Below are positions 1-9,100 of a stretch of 64,000 nt of DNA, in pieces; position 1 is the first letter of the stretch, and the number at the start of each line of letters is the position of its first letter. Location of the stretch: contig JARACJ010000003.1 of the NCBI GenBank assembly GCA_028767165.1, forward strand, positions 186,001-250,000, read 5' to 3'. Under the pieces are notes generated by a model. It saw nothing but the letters and a program-made list of their open reading frames with translations, did no database searches and had not been told where the DNA came from. Made by a program: the position numbers and the translations under genes. This stretch comes from Proteobacteria bacterium DTSAM18 (GTDB taxonomy: Bacteria; Myxococcota_A; UBA796; GCA-2862545).

Positions 1-997
1 CCATGTTCTCGCGGCCGTAGGTGAGGCCCATGTCGTCTTCGGGCTCGTACAGGTTGCCGTCACCCTGCAGCAGGATGGTGGTGGCCTTGAGCGCGCGTTG
101 GGAGAAGTCGTTGATGAGCATCAGGTCCCACAGGTCGTCGCCCGGGGCCTTCATCCACGCACCCATGAAGTTGTGCCCGAACTCCAGCGCGAAGGGCATC
201 TCGCCCTGGACGAGGATGTCGGAGAAGGTGCCGTTGGCCTGCTGGATCCACAGGTACGGACGCTCGCCGGTGGCGGGGGCGCCTTCGGGGGTGGTGCCGA
301 TGGGACCGTAGCCGCCCATGAAGCCGTCGAGGAGCCCGTCGCCATTGAAGTCGACCCAGGAGGTCATCATGGAGCGGTGGTCGACGGGGGAGTCCATGCC
401 CAGCATGTTGGGCGACTGGGTGAACACGCCCTCGCCGTTGTTGATGAGCAGGGCATTGGGGTTCTTGAAGGCCGCCAGGAAGATGTCGAGATCGCCGTCG
501 CCGTCGAAGTCCACCGCGGTGGCGGCGATCTGCTTCTCGGGCAGGAGCAGGGGCAGGTTCTCGGGCTTGTGGTGGAAGGCGCCGCTGGCATCCTGCAGGT
601 ACAGGCGCATGTCGGCCTTGGGGTCGAGCACGATGATGTCGAGAAGGCCGTCGCCGTTGAAGTCCTCGACGGTGACGCCACCGCCGTGGAACAGCGCCCG
701 GCTCTCGGGATCATAGGGCTGATCGGCCCAGTCGCCCTCCGGCGTCCACTCCGAGAACGGCGTGCCCGCGCGCAGCCCCGGGTCGCTGCAGACCGTGCTC
801 TCGCCGGCGGACCAGATCGCGTTGTTGAACTCGTCGATCGGCTCCACACCGGTGTCGGTGTCACCGGTGGGCGTGACGTCCGTGTGGCCGGTGTCGCTGT
901 CGGTGGGCTCGGTGCCGGTAGGGGTGATCGCGTCGCCGGCAGGCTCCGTGCAGCCGACGAGCGTGACCGTGAGGGCGAGGACGAACGTTGTTCGCAT
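1..997 (-). CDS. FG-GAP/VCBS repeat lipoprotein (3' end beyond the window)
   Basis: The leftward reading frame starts at the ATG at 995-997 and is still open at base 1, so the C-terminus is missing. The N-terminus MRTTFVLALTVTLVGC is a lipoprotein signal with lipobox LVGC (Cys16). A low-complexity linker rich in Thr, Asp, Gly and Pro follows (about residues 17-52). The body then has repeated FG-GAP/VCBS units with calcium-binding-like cores: FNGDGLLDI, FDGDGDLDI and FNGDGLLDG. FG-GAP repeats usually build beta-propellers, so this is probably a surface-anchored adhesion or carbohydrate-binding protein; the ligand cannot be told. It is divergent from the mla operon and shares its upstream region. 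Confidence 0.85.
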   Translation of the reverse strand, partial: MRTTFVLALTVTLVGCTEPAGDAITPTGTEPTDSDTGHTDVTPTGDTDTGVEPIDEFNNAIWSAGESTVCSDPGLRAGTPFSEWTPEGDWADQPYDPESRALFHGGGVTVEDFNGDGLLDIIVLDPKADMRLYLQDASGAFHHKPENLPLLLPEKQIAATAVDFDGDGDLDIFLAAFKNPNALLINNGEGVFTQSPNMLGMDSPVDHRSMMTSWVDFNGDGLLDGFMGGYGPIGTTPEGAPATGERPYLWIQQANGTFSDILVQGEMPFALEFGHNFMGAWMKAPGDDLWDLMLINDFSQRALKATTILLQGDGNLYEPEDDMGLTYGRENM

Positions 998-1217
998 GCT
1001 GGACTCCATCGATGCCCTGTTGTCTAGCACCGATGTCTCCCGTCCGATACCCCTGGGAGGTCCCGGGAAGGGGGAAGTCTCCCTTCGACGAGGTTGCTCG
1101 TGGGAGCGCACGAACGTGGCTGCGCCCCGGTCGCAAACCCGTCGACGGTTCGGAGCCGTCCTGATAGGGTCATCGGGACGAGGATGGCCCGGTACGGGGC
1201 AGGGGAGGCAGCGCTTG

Positions 1218-2009
1218 GTGGTCCGGATGGTGGAGGCCGTGGGTCGAACCTCCATAGGGGCGTGGCAACGCTTCCTGGGTGCTCTCGAAGAGCTCGGGCG
1301 TGCCACGGTCATCGGCCTGCGGGGGCTTGCCAACCTGTTCCTGCCGCCCGTCCGCCTGCGGTTGATCATCGAGCAGACCGAGTTCATCGGCGTCTCGAGC
1401 CTGCCCATCATCCTGCTCACGTCCGCCTTCACGGGTGCGGTCTTCACCCTGCAGTCCTACCGGGCCTTCGCCATCTTCGGCGCGGAGGCGATGGTCGGCG
1501 GCACGGTGGGTGTCGCCCTCACCCGCGAGCTCGGGCCCACCCTGACCGGTCTGCTGGTGGCCGGACGTGCCGGCTCCGCCATGGCGGCCGAGCTGGGGTC
1601 CATGCGTGTCTCGGAGCAGATCGACGCCCTCGAGGCCATGGCGGTCGACCCGGTCAACTACCTGGTCAAGCCCCGCCTGGCCGCGTCCATCCTCTCGATG
1701 CCCATCCTCACCGCCATCTTCGACGCCGTCGGCGTGGCGGGTTCCTACCTCGTGGGCGTGTACCTGCTCGGGATGAGCAAGCCCGAGTTCCTGGTCCGGC
1801 TGGGCGACTGGGTCGACTGGGACGACATCTGGACCGGCCTGTTCAAGGCCACCGTGTTCGGCCTGCTGATGGGCGTGATCAGCTGCTACAAGGGGTACTA
1901 CACCACCGGTGGCGCCGCGGGCGTCGGCCGGGCCACCACCTCCGCCGTCGTGGTCACGTCCGTGTCCGTGCTCGTCACCAACTTCTTCATCGCCTGGTTG
2001 CTGCCATGA
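1218..2009 (+). CDS. mlaE: MlaE-family phospholipid ABC transporter permease
   Basis: This is the inner-membrane permease of an MCE/Mla lipid transporter, which moves phospholipids between the inner and outer membranes. The 263-residue product has the family core: an amphipathic N-terminus, about five membrane spans, and the conserved stretches TRELGPTLTGLL, AGRAGSAMAAELG and MRVSEQIDALEAM near the coupling region. An AGGGGAGG ribosome site at 1201-1208 lies 9 bases before the GTG at 1218; TTG 1215 is equally possible, while ATG 1227 is too far from it. The stop overlaps the start of mlaF (ATGA), so the two are translationally coupled. No mlaB or mlaC follows. Confidence 0.95.
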   Translation: MVRMVEAVGRTSIGAWQRFLGALEELGRATVIGLRGLANLFLPPVRLRLIIEQTEFIGVSSLPIILLTSAFTGAVFTLQSYRAFAIFGAEAMVGGTVGVALTRELGPTLTGLLVAGRAGSAMAAELGSMRVSEQIDALEAMAVDPVNYLVKPRLAASILSMPILTAIFDAVGVAGSYLVGVYLLGMSKPEFLVRLGDWVDWDDIWTGLFKATVFGLLMGVISCYKGYYTTGGAAGVGRATTSAVVVTSVSVLVTNFFIAWLLP

Positions 2010-2800
2010 CGGATCCCCACCACGTGGTCGACCCGGTCACCGGGGAAGAGGCGGCCATCGTCTACGAAGGCGTGTACAAGGCCTTCGGCGACTTCGAGGT
2101 GCTCCGCGGGCTCGATCTCGTGGTGCCGCGCGGCAGGATCACCTGTGTCATCGGCCGCTCCGGTACCGGCAAGTCCGTCACCATCAAGCACATCATGGGG
2201 CTCCTGCGCCCCGACAAGGGTCGCATCTTCGTGAGCGGCCGCGACATCACGGCCATGAGCGACCGTGAGCGTCGCAAGGTGCGCCTGAAGTTCGGCATGG
2301 TGTTCCAGAACGCCGCGCTCTTCGACTCCCTCACGGTGTTCGACAACGTGGCCTTCCCGCTGCGGGAGCACAGCAAGCTGTCGAAGGCAGAGATCGCCGA
2401 TCGCGTGCAGCACATGCTCGCCCAGGTGGGTCTGAGCGGTGCCTCGTCCAAGTTCCCGTCCGAGCTGTCCGGCGGCATGCGCAAGCGCGTGGGGCTCGCC
2501 CGGGCGCTGATCGGAAACCCGGAATTCCTGCTGTACGACGAGCCCACCACGGGCCTCGACCCGATCCTGGCGGCGGCGATGGACGCTCTCATCGCCGACA
2601 CCCAGGCGGCGAACCCGGAGCTCACGAGCCTCGTCATCTCCCACGACATGAAGGCGGTGCTCGGTATCGCCGACAAGATCGTCATGTTGTATGAAGGGCG
2701 CGTGGTACACGAAGGAACGCCGGACTACTTCCGCAACAGTGACGACGCCCTGGTGCGTCAGTTCCTCGAGGGCTCCCTCGACGGCCCGATGAAGGTGTGA
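2006..2800 (+). CDS. mlaF: MlaF-family ABC transporter ATPase
   Basis: The cytoplasmic ATPase of the Mla lipid transporter has 264 residues. Walker A is GRSGTGKS (about residues 53-60), the Q-loop lies in MVFQNAALF, the signature is the LSGGM variant typical of MlaF (LSGGMRKRVGLARAL), Walker B is FLLYDEPTTGLDP and the H-loop is VISHDM. All catalytic residues are intact, in contrast to the exporter at 30157-32223. The ATG overlaps the mlaE stop by 4 bases and the MCE gene begins 21 bases after the stop, so the three form an operon. Confidence 0.97.
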   Translation: MTDPHHVVDPVTGEEAAIVYEGVYKAFGDFEVLRGLDLVVPRGRITCVIGRSGTGKSVTIKHIMGLLRPDKGRIFVSGRDITAMSDRERRKVRLKFGMVFQNAALFDSLTVFDNVAFPLREHSKLSKAEIADRVQHMLAQVGLSGASSKFPSELSGGMRKRVGLARALIGNPEFLLYDEPTTGLDPILAAAMDALIADTQAANPELTSLVISHDMKAVLGIADKIVMLYEGRVVHEGTPDYFRNSDDALVRQFLEGSLDGPMKV

Positions 2801-2821
2801 ACAGGTGGAGACATCCGACCC

Positions 2822-4279
2822 ATGAGAGGGATCACAACCGAGCTGAAGGTCGGCCTGTTCGTCCTGGGGGCCATCGCGCTCATCGCCGGGGCCTACGTGT
2901 GGTCCTACGACGGCGTCCGCAAGGACGAGAAGTCCTACACGCTCCTGCTCGACGTGGCCGACTCCGGCGGCGTGTATCCGGGCACCGAGGTCCGTATCGC
3001 GGGCGTCGAGGTGGGTTCGGTGGAGTCCATCGCGCTCGGACCGAGAGCGGGCGCCCGGCTCACCCTCCGCGTGCGGGATCGGTACCAGCTGCCCGTCGAC
3101 TCGATGGGCGAGCTGAAGGCCACCGGCCTGCTCGGCGACTACGTGGTGCGCCTCGTGCCGGGCAGCGAGGATGAGCTCCTGGATGATGGTGACCTCATCG
3201 CCACGCGGTCCCAGCCCGGCGACATCGACGAGATCACGCGCAACCTGGAGAAGGTCTCCGACGACGTGGCCGCCATCACCGCCGTGCTGCGGGAGGTGGT
3301 CGAGAACCAGGACAACACGCGCCACCTCGAGGCCACCCTCGCCAACATGGACGGCCTCACCGACGAGCTCCGGCTCCTGGCCACCCAGAACCGCGGCGAC
3401 ATCAACGCCATCGTCGACTCCGTGCGTCGTCTCAGCAGCAGCCTCGAGGGCTACACGGCAGACATCGCCGGCGACATCGACGAGGAGATGGACCTGCTGA
3501 AGGATCTCACCACCGACCTCGACGACGCCGTGGGGGGCATGAACTCCATCGTCGACAAGATCGATGCCGGTGAGGGAACGCTCGGTGCCCTGGTGAACGA
3601 CTCCACCACCATCGACAACCTGAACGAGACCATCGAAGAGGTCCAGTTCGCGGTCAACAGCTTCACGCGCCTGCGCCCCGAGGTCTACTACCACGGCCGC
3701 TTCTTCTTCGGTTCCCAGCCCGACAACACCGACATCTTCTTCGCGGGCAACCCGGTGGCCGGCAGCTTCTCGAACACCGTCGGCATCCGGCTGCGGGCCC
3801 ACGAGGACTTCTGGTACATCTTCGAGATCAACGACTACCCGAACGGCAAGGTCAACCGGCGCCAGACCTACCACGAGGAGCTCGGTACGGTGGAGACCCG
3901 CTGGATCCAGGAAGGGGTCTACCGGTTCACGTTCCAGCTCTCCAAGCGCTGGGGCCCCATGAGCTTCCGTCTGGGCATCAAGGAGTCCGGCGGTGGCATC
4001 GGCGCCACCTTCTGGGCCTGGCGGGATCGCCTGCAGGTGCAGGTCGACGCCTTCGACTTCTTCTACGGCTCCTACCCGTCGGTCGGCGACAGCGGCATCC
4101 CGAACCTGCGCGCGCTGGTCCGCGTGGAACCCGTGCGAAATGTCTACTTCGAGGGTGGCATGGAGCAGATCGTCCTCGGTGCCAAGTACGGGTACGCTAC
4201 CGGCTTCATCGGCCTTGGATTCCACTTCACGGACGATGACATCAAGTGGGTCCTCAACGGACTGCCGCTGAGTTTCTGA
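2822..4279 (+). CDS. mlaD: MlaD-like MCE-domain protein with a barrel-like C-terminus
   Basis: This is the substrate-binding MCE subunit partnered with the MlaE and MlaF above. The 485-residue product has one N-terminal membrane span (about residues 9-28), an MCE domain (about 38-120, including VYPGTEVRIAGVEVGSV and ATGLLGDYVV), a long helical coiled-coil region (about 135-285), then about 200 residues of alternating aromatic strands (YYHGRFFFG, NTVGIRLRAHEDFWYIFEI, YRFTFQLSKRWG, GFIGLGFHF) ending in Phe. E. coli MlaD is far shorter (about 183 residues) and lacks the last section. The terminal Phe and strand pattern suggest an outer-membrane beta-barrel or barrel-like domain, so one chain may cross the periplasm. 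The start is the only suitable ATG. Confidence 0.9.
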   Translation: MRGITTELKVGLFVLGAIALIAGAYVWSYDGVRKDEKSYTLLLDVADSGGVYPGTEVRIAGVEVGSVESIALGPRAGARLTLRVRDRYQLPVDSMGELKATGLLGDYVVRLVPGSEDELLDDGDLIATRSQPGDIDEITRNLEKVSDDVAAITAVLREVVENQDNTRHLEATLANMDGLTDELRLLATQNRGDINAIVDSVRRLSSSLEGYTADIAGDIDEEMDLLKDLTTDLDDAVGGMNSIVDKIDAGEGTLGALVNDSTTIDNLNETIEEVQFAVNSFTRLRPEVYYHGRFFFGSQPDNTDIFFAGNPVAGSFSNTVGIRLRAHEDFWYIFEINDYPNGKVNRRQTYHEELGTVETRWIQEGVYRFTFQLSKRWGPMSFRLGIKESGGGIGATFWAWRDRLQVQVDAFDFFYGSYPSVGDSGIPNLRALVRVEPVRNVYFEGGMEQIVLGAKYGYATGFIGLGFHFTDDDIKWVLNGLPLSF

Positions 4280-4374
4280 CCCTTCGCCGAGTCATGGCGC
4301 AGCCTGGGGCACACCCGCTTGTGCCGCAGTGGGCATGACTGGTACCTTCGCGTCATGTGACGAGGAGTGTGCGC

Positions 4375-7300
4375 GTGCCTGGGAAGAAACCACAGCAGGA
4401 GGGCCTCTCCAAGGCCATCGCCAATTTCTTCGGAGACGATGCCGACGAGTGGCTGTCCGAGCCCGAAGAGACCGCATCCAGCCGCCTGAACACCCAGGAC
4501 TCGGCCGACGAGCCCGTGGAGGCGGCGGCCGAGGCCCCCGAGGGGTGGGCGGAGGCCGGGGTGCTCCCGGACGTCATCAGCCGGGCGATCGCCGAGCTCG
4601 AGGCCGAACGGGCCGCGGGCGAAGGGGAGATCCAGGACGACGTCACGGCCCAGCTCGCGCACCTGCTCCTCGATGCAGGTGTCGGCCCGGGCCGGGTCCT
4701 CGGCCTCACCCGGGAACAGCTCGCCATCGCCGGTGGACACCGCAGCGTCGAGCTGTGGCGGATGCACGCGCGCGTGGCCGCGGCGAGCGGGGCGTGGAGC
4801 GATGCCCTCGACGCATTCCAGCGGCTCGCGGAGCTGCTCGGCGGCAGTGCCCGGCACGCGGCCCAGCACATGGCGGCACGCATCGCCCTGCGCCAGCTGG
4901 CCGACCCCGGCACCACCTTGCAGATCATCGCACGCATCGAGGACGGCCTGCTGCTCGAGGATCTCATCCTGAAGCTGCAGTCCGTCGAGGCCATGAAGGA
5001 TGCCTCCGCGCTCGAGGAGGTCCTCGACGAGTGCCTCGATGCCTCCAGCGGCGTCGAGGCGGCGAGGCACGCGCTCCGCCTGTCGGAGCTACAGCGCGCC
5101 GATGGTCGTAGTGAACAGGCAGCGCAGACCCTCCGTCGCGGTCTGGCTGCGGATCCCGACAACCTCGACCTGCACGTGCGCCTCGTCGCCATGCTCCAGG
5201 ATCTCGGCGAGCACACCGAGCTCGCACAGGTCCACGAGCAGATGGCGGCCCAGGCCCAGGGACCCGACAGCCGCTTCTGGGCACTGCAGGCCGCGCGCGC
5301 CCACCGTGCTGCCGGGGATCACGCCCAGGCCGAGAACTGGTACCGGGTGGCGGTCGCTGGCGGCGACATGCCCACCCGTCGCGAGTTCCACGGCTGGCTC
5401 GCACAACGTCAGGATCTCGAGGGTCTCGCACAGGCCCTGTGGGACGACATGCAGTCCGACGCCGGCGTGAAGGGCCGTGAGCTGTCCGCGCTGTGGAGGC
5501 TCTGGGTCATCCAGGCCAGCGAGGGCAGGGGCCCGGTGTTCCGCGAGGAGCTCGCCCGCACCGTCTCGGCCGGGTTCGGTGCCGCCCTGTGGATGATCGA
5601 CGCCATCGAAGGCGCGGACGTCGTCCTCGCATCCGCCCGTGAGTGCCTCGCAGCGCACCCCGACGATCACAGTGCGCTCGAGTTCGTCGTGGGCGCCGCG
5701 GAAGTGCTCGAAGCCTCCCAGGACGACCCCCGCCCCTCCGAGGCGCTCTTCGCCGAGGTGGTGCAGCGTCACCCGGAGCACCGTCGCGCCCTCGCCGGGC
5801 TCGTCCGCCTCCGCCGCCGCATGGGCGACTCCGACGGCGCCCGTCAGGCCCTCGAAGAGCTCGCCATGCTCGAAGGCCGTCCGCTGCGACAGGCACAGCT
5901 CCTGTTCGATGCCGCCACCCTCGAGGACGGCGCCGTCAGCCCCGACCGCATCCGCCTGGCCAACCTCGCACTGCAGGCCTGGCCGGGTCACTGGAGTGCG
6001 CGTGCCACCCTCATCCAGGCGGCCTCCGAGGCGGGCGACTGGCGCCGTGTGATCGAGCTGCTGTCCGGTGGTGCGCGCGAGGCCGACGACGCGGCAGAGA
6101 GCGCCTTGTACCTGTACCGAGCCGCCCTGCACGAGGTCCATCGCTTCGACGCCACGCCCGTGGCCATCTCCATGCTCGAGCAGGCGCTGGAGACCGACCC
6201 CTCCTGCCTGCCCGCCGCCTGGACCCTCCGTCACCTCACGGGACGCCCGCTTCCCGGTGCGGTCCTCGGCGATCAGGAGTCCCTGCGGGTGGTCTTCACC
6301 GCTCCCCACCAGCTCGATCTCGACGCCGAGGGCTCCGATGGCTTCCGGGCCTTCGTCGCGGCCGCCCACGGTCAGCCGATCCCGGCCTCCACTGGCGGCC
6401 AGGAGCAGGATGGCGCCGAGCCCCCCACCGGTGGCGGTGTCGCCCGAGCCCTCCGGCTCCTGCTCGACGATCGCCTCGCTGACGCCGGCTCCACGCTGCT
6501 CGCCGCCGACGAGCCCGGACTGCAGGTCGAAGGCGCGCGGCTCCTGGTGTCGGCGGGCCTCAACGATGCCGCCACGCTCGAGCTGCTCACCACACACGCG
6601 GATCACCCCAAGGCGGCCCTCCTGCTCGCCCAGCTGGTCAGCCAGGACGAGCACGCCCTGCTCGCACGGGTCCACGGCCGGATCGCCGTCGACTACCACG
6701 GCCACCGCCGCCTCACCCAGGCCCTGCGGAGCGTCACCCACCACCTCGACGCCGGCGAGCTGTCCGAGGCGATCGAGGCGTTCCTGCCGGTGGTCGACAA
6801 GGCACCCTCGGACTGGCAGGTCCAGAACGTGGCCCTGCGCCTGGTGGAGCTCACCACGCCCGACCAGGCGGCCCGGTTCGTCACCGGCCTCGACAGCCTC
6901 ACCCGGGGGCTCGTCTACCAGCGGTGGCACGAAGCCCATCCCGAGCTGGTGGCCGCCCAGCTGCAGGAGACCTCCGACCTCACCGTGCTCGAGTCCCTCG
7001 TGCTCGAGGAGGCGCTCCAGCTCATCGGGGCCCACGAGCGACTCGGTCGCCTGTGGGATCACCGGCGTCAGCTGGTGCTCGCTCCTTCCACCCGCGAGCG
7101 CCTCACCGGTTCGCTCCACGAGCTGTACAGGGAGCACCTGTCCGGCTCGGAGCAGGCGTGGGAGCACTACCGTAGCCTGGCCGACGCGGGCTCCGACGAC
7201 GTGGCGGTGCTGCAGACCGTGCTCGAGATGGCACGGCGTCGCGAGGAGTGGGATCTGGCCGCGGGCTACCTGCAGCGTATGGCCGATGCCGCGACCTCTC

Positions 7301-9021
7301 CCGAGGAGGCCCTCGAGCTCCATCGTGCGTCCGCGTCCCTGTACAAGGATCAGGGCATGCTCGATCAGGCCCGGGAGGCCCTCAACCGCGCGCTCGACAT
7401 GGCGCCCGATCACCTCGACACCCTCAAGGCCCTCGCCGCGCTCAACGCCGAGTCCGGTGATGTCGAGGGGCAGCTCACCGTCCTGCGGCGACAGGTCGAG
7501 ATCGCCCCCGATGGCGAGCGGGCCGGACTGCTGCGAGAGGCAGCCGAACTGGTCCAGGCCCACCACGGCGACGATCTGGCGCTCGTGGGGGATGCCTGGC
7601 GTGCGGTGGTCAGCGAGTCCCCGTCCGACGTCCAGGCGCTGTCCGCGCTCGTCGACGTGGCGCAGGCCCGCGGCGACTGGCCCATGTTCGACGAGTACGC
7701 CGCCAAGCTCACGGTGTTCCTGAAGGGTCCCGCGCTCGCGTCGCTGTACCTGCGCCGGGGCCAGGAAGCCCAGCGTCACGGTCTCGCCGACGCCGCGCGT
7801 GGCTTCCTCGAGAAGGCCACGGAGACCGACGCGCCCGATCCGTCCGCGCTGGTCGAGCTGGAGTCCTTCTTCCGGCAAGGCAACGACTGGAAGGGCGTGG
7901 TCCGGATGCTGTGCCTGCGGGCCGACCACGCAGGTGGGTCCGACGAGGCACGGCGCCTGTACAAGGAGGCGGCGATGATCCGCCTCGAGCTTCTCCACGA
8001 CTTCGAGGGCACGGCCGAGATCCACGAGAAGGTGCGCGCCCTCGACCCCAAGGACGCCGACGCCCTCGCGTTCCTCACACGGTTCTACTTCGAGTCCGAT
8101 CGCCACATCGACGGCCTCGAGGTGGCGGCGGTCCTCGAGCCCCAGCTGCCGTCCGCAGACGAGACCGAGGACTTCGACGACCGCATCGAGCTGTCTTCCT
8201 TCTTCTTCCGCATGGCGGAGATGCTCCGGCTTCGCAACGAGCACGAAGGCGCCCTGGCGCGGTTCGAGCGGGCCCTGGAGTACAACTCCAACCACCTGCC
8301 GTCCCTCGAGGCCATCGCCCCGCTGTATGTCGCGAAGGAGCAGTGGAAGAACGCCGAGGTCACCCTCCGCCGCATCCTCCAGCTCACGGGCGGGCGAGGG
8401 GAGTCCTACCGGGTCGCCCACACCTACACCATGCTCGGTGTGGTCGAGCAGCACCTCGGTCAGATGGACAAGTCCTACCGACGCTTCCACAAGGCCCTCG
8501 AGGCCCTGCCCAACTACGTGCCGGCGTTCAAGGGACTCGCCAACTTCCTCGAGGCGCGGCAGGAGTGGAACTCGTTGTTGTCGGTGTTCAACAACATCAT
8601 CTACTACGCGACCGCCCCGTCGGACGTGGTCAACGCGTACCTCACGAAGGCCCGCATCCTCGACCGCGAGCTGCACCGCCTCGACAAGGCGGCGGAGCAC
8701 TACGAGCGTTCCCTGTCGTTCGACGCCGAGCAGGCGCTTCCCTACCTGCGTCTCGTCGACCTGCACTACCGCCAGCGCGACTTCGGCCGCATCATCACCC
8801 GGGCCCAGGACGGCCTCGGCCGCAAGGACCTCAGCGACGATGATCGCGCGAGCCTGCTGTTCAGCCTGGGCGCCGCGCATCACCTGCTCGGGGAGAACGA
8901 GGCGGCGGGGCCGCTGCTGCAGGAGGCCCACACTCTTGCCCCGGACACCATCCCCGCGTCCCTCCCGGACGACGAGGAGCAGATCGGCTCCATCCTCCAC
9001 GACCGGATCTGGGGAAGCTGA
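4375..9021 (+). CDS. Giant tetratricopeptide-repeat protein
   Basis: The 1548-residue product has no signal peptide and consists almost entirely of TPR-like helical hairpins, with many A/L/Y-rich 34-residue units (for example around YLRRGQEAQRHGLADAARGF and ALARFERALEYNSNHLPSL). The first 60 residues are charged and lack repeats. A GAGGAG ribosome site at 4363-4368 precedes the GTG at 4375 by 6 bases, so that start is preferred over GTG 4357. TPR superhelices are protein-interaction scaffolds, and similar long cytoplasmic TPR proteins are common in myxobacteria. No enzymatic domain is visible. The gene stands alone between the mla operon and a terminator shared with the leftward operon; partner proteins are unknown. 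Confidence 0.9.
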   Translation: MPGKKPQQEGLSKAIANFFGDDADEWLSEPEETASSRLNTQDSADEPVEAAAEAPEGWAEAGVLPDVISRAIAELEAERAAGEGEIQDDVTAQLAHLLLDAGVGPGRVLGLTREQLAIAGGHRSVELWRMHARVAAASGAWSDALDAFQRLAELLGGSARHAAQHMAARIALRQLADPGTTLQIIARIEDGLLLEDLILKLQSVEAMKDASALEEVLDECLDASSGVEAARHALRLSELQRADGRSEQAAQTLRRGLAADPDNLDLHVRLVAMLQDLGEHTELAQVHEQMAAQAQGPDSRFWALQAARAHRAAGDHAQAENWYRVAVAGGDMPTRREFHGWLAQRQDLEGLAQALWDDMQSDAGVKGRELSALWRLWVIQASEGRGPVFREELARTVSAGFGAALWMIDAIEGADVVLASARECLAAHPDDHSALEFVVGAAEVLEASQDDPRPSEALFAEVVQRHPEHRRALAGLVRLRRRMGDSDGARQALEELAMLEGRPLRQAQLLFDAATLEDGAVSPDRIRLANLALQAWPGHWSARATLIQAASEAGDWRRVIELLSGGAREADDAAESALYLYRAALHEVHRFDATPVAISMLEQALETDPSCLPAAWTLRHLTGRPLPGAVLGDQESLRVVFTAPHQLDLDAEGSDGFRAFVAAAHGQPIPASTGGQEQDGAEPPTGGGVARALRLLLDDRLADAGSTLLAADEPGLQVEGARLLVSAGLNDAATLELLTTHADHPKAALLLAQLVSQDEHALLARVHGRIAVDYHGHRRLTQALRSVTHHLDAGELSEAIEAFLPVVDKAPSDWQVQNVALRLVELTTPDQAARFVTGLDSLTRGLVYQRWHEAHPELVAAQLQETSDLTVLESLVLEEALQLIGAHERLGRLWDHRRQLVLAPSTRERLTGSLHELYREHLSGSEQAWEHYRSLADAGSDDVAVLQTVLEMARRREEWDLAAGYLQRMADAATSPEEALELHRASASLYKDQGMLDQAREALNRALDMAPDHLDTLKALAALNAESGDVEGQLTVLRRQVEIAPDGERAGLLREAAELVQAHHGDDLALVGDAWRAVVSESPSDVQALSALVDVAQARGDWPMFDEYAAKLTVFLKGPALASLYLRRGQEAQRHGLADAARGFLEKATETDAPDPSALVELESFFRQGNDWKGVVRMLCLRADHAGGSDEARRLYKEAAMIRLELLHDFEGTAEIHEKVRALDPKDADALAFLTRFYFESDRHIDGLEVAAVLEPQLPSADETEDFDDRIELSSFFFRMAEMLRLRNEHEGALARFERALEYNSNHLPSLEAIAPLYVAKEQWKNAEVTLRRILQLTGGRGESYRVAHTYTMLGVVEQHLGQMDKSYRRFHKALEALPNYVPAFKGLANFLEARQEWNSLLSVFNNIIYYATAPSDVVNAYLTKARILDRELHRLDKAAEHYERSLSFDAEQALPYLRLVDLHYRQRDFGRIITRAQDGLGRKDLSDDDRASLLFSLGAAHHLLGENEAAGPLLQEAHTLAPDTIPASLPDDEEQIGSILHDRIWGS

Positions 9022-9042
9022 CCCTTCCGTCGTGCGCTGCAT

Positions 9043-9078
9043 GCGCCCGCCGCGTCCGTTTCCGGGCCCGGCGGGCGC
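9043..9078. terminator. Bidirectional hairpin terminator between convergent genes
   Basis: A 9-bp perfect stem, GCGCCCGCC at 9043-9051 with GGCGGGCGC at 9070-9078, lies in the short gap between the TPR gene (rightward) and the bactofilin-like gene (leftward). It is followed only by a short TT, so a strict intrinsic terminator is not certain. Confidence 0.5.
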
Positions 9079-9100
9079 TTCTGCGTCTGGTAGGAGGACG

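Noticed and set aside
5089-9042. A very long open frame on the minus strand opposite the TPR gene
   Set aside because: It is an antisense frame produced by GC-rich codon use. Its translation has no domain and is rich in Gly, Arg and Val. The plus-strand TPR frame explains the region.
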